Shown in pieces: positions 61,182 to 64,000 of a DNA stretch of 64,000 nucleotides. The notes under the pieces are model-generated. The model saw nothing but the letters and a program-made list of their open reading frames with translations. It was not told where the DNA came from and did no database searches. Source of the DNA: Bacteroidales bacterium (GTDB lineage Bacteria; Bacteroidota; Bacteroidia; Bacteroidales; F082); the NCBI GenBank assembly GCA_023229245.1, contig JALNZU010000001.1, positions 124,001 to 188,000 on the forward strand, given 5' to 3'. Each line of letters starts with the position of its first letter. The stretch's first letter is position 1. The translations under genes and the position numbers were made by a program.

Positions 61182-63637
61182 GGGGTAAAGATGAGTTTTT
61201 TGGTTGGGGCATCAAACTCAAAATCACCAAATCGTGAGAGCAGCCGCTGACCAAAGACCAGGGGGTCTTTTTGTCTGTGAAGTACGTTTACCTCTACCTC
61301 TTGTACTATTTTATTGGCGATACGGATTTCGTGGATGATAAATACTGCTCCATCGGCAACCGATCCGGCTTCTAACAATATTTCCGCTTCACCTACCAGA
61401 TTATCCCTATGGATGATTCCTTTTTTAAGCCAATCCAATGCCTTGGGCAACGAGATGGATGCGTTCTCGGTACGGTTATATACAAAGGTTTCATTGAACC
61501 CGTCTACTAAACAATTAGCTTCAAAAGAGCCCTCTTCATTGATAGTAAACCCAATTTGGTTGTCTTCGGGATTGATTTGTATCTCAACCTTAGCCTGCAT
61601 TTCCTGTCCGGCCGATTTAGGTATATAGTCTTTGCTAAGCACTCGAAACTCTGTACGTCGGTTTAGCTGGTGTGCTACTTCTTTTTCTGTCTCGGTTTTG
61701 AGATTATCTATGTAGCTTTCAGTGAGTACCGTCCCAGCTTTGAATTTCACACCATTTGCTGTGAAGTCGTTTTCAATGGTACGTGGTACTCGTTCACCAT
61801 ATCCTTTGGCCACTAAGCGTTCAGGGTCTATACCTCGTAGGATAAGATAATCTACTACCGACTGTGCACGCCTTTGCGAGAGTATATCGTTGCGTTCTTC
61901 CGTATCGCGGTTGTCAGTATGCGAAGCTAATTCAATGACTATAGTAGGGTTATGCTGCAAGGTTTCTATAAGTCCTTGCAACGAATCTTCATATTGTGGC
62001 TTCAACTCCCAGCGTGCCAGATCGTAAAGTATCTCCGGCAAGGGTATTGGTTTTTCAGGTATGGGCTCCAACAGTATATCTTTCTCAAAATCGCGGCTGA
62101 ATTCAACCCCTACTGTTGTTTCAATAGCCGTTTTAGTGAAATAAAAATCTTTGTCAACTATGATCTCGTAGGTGGTATTTTTATCTAACTGAGAGCTGCC
62201 AAACAAATAATATCCCTTGTCATTGGTTCGTGTGCTGACGCTCATCCCATTTGATCCAACCAGACGTACACTGGCATCCTCCACATACTGAAGGGTTTTT
62301 TCATCTTTGATTGTTCCGGCCAAAGTAAACAATACCGGTGGTTCAATAAAGGAATATAAATTATCAATTCCTCTGATATTGTCACGGTTGCTTGCAAAAA
62401 ACCCACGTTCTTCGGCAGGATGAAATATAATAGAGAAATCGTCTGCCGGTGAGTTGATTGGATATTTCAGATTTGTTGGTGCGCCCCAGTTTCCAGCAGT
62501 ATCAATAACAGACACAAAAATATCGAATCCACCTAATCCACCGTGTCCGTTACTGGCAAAAAACAAGGTGGTATCGTTTCGCAGAAAAGGAAATATCTCA
62601 TCACCTTTGGTATTGATCACCTCTCCCAGGTTCATTGGTCTGTTGAATCCCTGACTTGTGTTTTCACGTAGTGCTACCCATATATCTCTCCCTCCAAATC
62701 CACCTTTACGTTCAGCTGAAAAATAAAGTATCAGTTCATTGCTGCTTAGGGTAGGATGGCCGATTACATCTAAGCTATCAATACCACGTATCTGCAGTAA
62801 TGAAGGTGGTCCCCAGCCTCTTCCCGAACGGGTGCTGGTATATATCTGGCATCCGGAGCTATGCTGAGGGGTGTTTTTGCATCGGGTGAAGTACAAAGTT
62901 GTAAAGCTACTGTTCATAAACGGTGCTCCTTCATTGCCTTCGGTATTGATAATTTCATCGTTGTCTATCAATACTGGTGTGCTCCATTGTTGGTTTCTAT
63001 CGAGGCGGCTGCGGTACAGATCACTAAAGTTTTGATCTGTCCAGCGGTCTTTTTCTTTTCCTGTTGACCCGTCACGAGTTGAAGTAAATATGATCTCGTT
63101 ATAATTTTCTGAGGCCCATGCGGGTGCAAAATCGGCTGCACGTGAGTTGAGTTTTTTTAGCAGCTCAACCTCAAAACGGGATGGATTTTCCAACCATTCG
63201 GCTGCCAGGCTGGCTGTCTCGGCACCTAATCGCCCACGCGGATCATCGGGTTGTCTTTCTGTATAAAGTTGATAATACTCAATAGATTCCTCAAACTTTT
63301 GATTCATCTTGAGCAAGTCAGCATAGATGAGGTATATCTCTGGATATCGATCTACCAAATCAGTACGCAACACCCGTTTATAGGTTGCTTCAGCACGTTT
63401 GGTACTTCCGGTAAACCGATAACATTCGGCCATACGGTATGATATCCGGCTCCGCTCATCGCTGTTTCGTTTTACCTTTCCGTAGGCTTTCTTATACCTG
63501 TCTAATGCCAACGAATACTGATGCCGCTCAAAAGCTTCATCGGCACTACGGGATACATTGCGTTGCGCATGCAGTTCTAATGAAGGTGCCCATAAAAGAG
63601 CTATCAAAATACTAAATGTGAAAAGAGGATGTTTCAT
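61178..63637 (-). CDS. OmpA-family protein with TPR, PD40 propeller and retropepsin-like tail
   Basis: An 819-residue exported protein with a signal peptide (ends ELHAQ; no lipobox cysteine). Order: TPR region (about 25-150), PD40/WD40-like propeller (about 160-420), CarboxypepD_reg-like domain (about 425-510), OmpA peptidoglycan-binding domain (about 540-660, ASHTDNRDTEERNDILSQRR), then an extra ~145 residues. The first four resemble PorE of the T9SS, which is a lipoprotein, so that link is tentative. The tail (about 675-819) follows the retropepsin-like plan (ISLPKALDWLKKG, RIANKIVQEVEVNV, FGQRLLSRFGDFEFD), but the DTG position reads N721-R-T, so it lacks the catalytic Asp. purM is coupled downstream. 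Confidence 0.82.
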   Translation of the reverse strand: MKHPLFTFSILIALLWAPSLELHAQRNVSRSADEAFERHQYSLALDRYKKAYGKVKRNSDERSRISYRMAECYRFTGSTKRAEATYKRVLRTDLVDRYPEIYLIYADLLKMNQKFEESIEYYQLYTERQPDDPRGRLGAETASLAAEWLENPSRFEVELLKKLNSRAADFAPAWASENYNEIIFTSTRDGSTGKEKDRWTDQNFSDLYRSRLDRNQQWSTPVLIDNDEIINTEGNEGAPFMNSSFTTLYFTRCKNTPQHSSGCQIYTSTRSGRGWGPPSLLQIRGIDSLDVIGHPTLSSNELILYFSAERKGGFGGRDIWVALRENTSQGFNRPMNLGEVINTKGDEIFPFLRNDTTLFFASNGHGGLGGFDIFVSVIDTAGNWGAPTNLKYPINSPADDFSIIFHPAEERGFFASNRDNIRGIDNLYSFIEPPVLFTLAGTIKDEKTLQYVEDASVRLVGSNGMSVSTRTNDKGYYLFGSSQLDKNTTYEIIVDKDFYFTKTAIETTVGVEFSRDFEKDILLEPIPEKPIPLPEILYDLARWELKPQYEDSLQGLIETLQHNPTIVIELASHTDNRDTEERNDILSQRRAQSVVDYLILRGIDPERLVAKGYGERVPRTIENDFTANGVKFKAGTVLTESYIDNLKTETEKEVAHQLNRRTEFRVLSKDYIPKSAGQEMQAKVEIQINPEDNQIGFTINEEGSFEANCLVDGFNETFVYNRTENASISLPKALDWLKKGIIHRDNLVGEAEILLEAGSVADGAVFIIHEIRIANKIVQEVEVNVLHRQKDPLVFGQRLLSRFGDFEFDAPTKKLIFTP

Positions 63638-63666
63638 TCCACTATATGCAGTTTAAAGACAAACGG

Positions 63667-64000
63667 TCATTCGTCTGTATTATTGGATATTATTTCGTTT
63701 TCACCTTGATTTTCGTTTCCCTCTTGGGAAGCTCCGGCAGAAGGTTGATCAGGCTGTTCCATACTGACGCTGTCTTCTGGCGGGCTGATCACTGGCGCAA
63801 CAGAAGTATCAACAGATGTTTTTGATGTGAGACTTTTTTCATGTAACAACTCATCCATGCGGGTTTCACGCTCTATCTTTTGAATCTCTTTGTCGATCTC
63901 ATTTTTAAAACCAGCCGAAGCTCGTTTCATTTCATTAATAGTCTTACCTAATGTCCGGGCCACTTCAGGCAATCGTTTGGGACCTAAAACCACAAATAAC
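63667..64000 (-). CDS. Sec-independent translocase subunit TatA/TatB (5' truncated)
   Basis: The frame runs off the window edge; the first visible residues LFVVLGPKRLPEVARTLGK are the end of the single membrane helix and the FGxxxLPE-type hinge of TatA/TatB, followed by an amphipathic helix. The C-terminal half is long, acidic and low in complexity, more like TatB or the Bacteroidota TatA/E forms. It takes part in export of folded proteins by the twin-arginine system. The OmpA-family gene follows 29 bases later in the same direction. Confidence 0.8.
   Translation of the reverse strand, partial: LFVVLGPKRLPEVARTLGKTINEMKRASAGFKNEIDKEIQKIERETRMDELLHEKSLTSKTSVDTSVAPVISPPEDSVSMEQPDQPSAGASQEGNENQGENEIISNNTDE

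Noticed and set aside
1..64000. CRISPR arrays, insertion sequences, phage or integron elements, rRNA
   Set aside because: No regularly spaced direct repeats, transposase, integrase, phage structural genes or rRNA sequence were seen.

Overview
The window is a gene-dense stretch of a Bacteroidota chromosome, probably class Bacteroidia. Four things point there. Three very large secreted proteins end in type IX secretion (T9SS) sorting domains. Many genes are preceded by the TAnnTTTG -7 promoter element read by the Bacteroidota primary sigma factor. SusC-like TonB receptors carry an N-terminal carboxypeptidase-regulatory domain. A tiny ribosomal protein THX, a Bacteroidota-type AIR synthase and a single-copy HU are also present. 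I see no insertion sequence, prophage, CRISPR array or integrase; this is core chromosome with surface and secretion genes between housekeeping genes.

Layout. 1-11.2 kb: a 5'-truncated T9SS cargo protein, a heme-type TonB receptor with a small partner (minus strand), and a 1744-residue T9SS subtilisin-like protease. 11.3-17 kb: an M48 metalloprotease lipoprotein with a small lipoprotein, a rhomboid protease, purB, an MsbA-like ABC exporter and tRNA-Arg(CCG). 17-28 kb: an AMP-ligase/ACP/acyltransferase fusion, an OprB-like porin, an ECF sigma/anti-sigma pair downstream of a 1212-residue T9SS propeller/PKD protein, and a membrane protein coupled to a second rhomboid. 28-36 kb: yqgE, a murL-murD2 pair (an alternative route to D-glutamate in peptidoglycan), the 43-residue ribosomal protein THX, a signal-peptide protein, a TPR protein, fmt, hup and ctaB. 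36-42.5 kb: a minus-strand run lpdA-rfbC-lytic transglycosylase-uvrA. 42.5-55.3 kb: an ICMT-like methyltransferase behind a structured leader, a second TonB receptor, an oligopeptidase B lipoprotein, and the menaquinone block menI-menF-menD-menB-menA-menC-menE, with no menH. 55.3-64 kb: a candidate small RNA, an M28/PDZ peptidase, gtrA-like, pyrF, prfA, purM, an OmpA-family protein with a degenerate retropepsin-like tail, and a truncated tatA/B.

The most interesting items are a candidate ~90-nt minus-strand small RNA with promoter, two hairpins and terminator (55251-55352); a terminator-like structured leader ahead of the methyltransferase gene (42764-42851); the retropepsin-like domain without its catalytic aspartate at the end of the OmpA-family protein; the MurL/MurD2 pair; and the three-domain acyl-activating/ACP/acyltransferase protein. 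-7 boxes decide several start codons (5970, 13518, 33847, 55608). All functions are read from motifs and recalled family features; no database search was possible.
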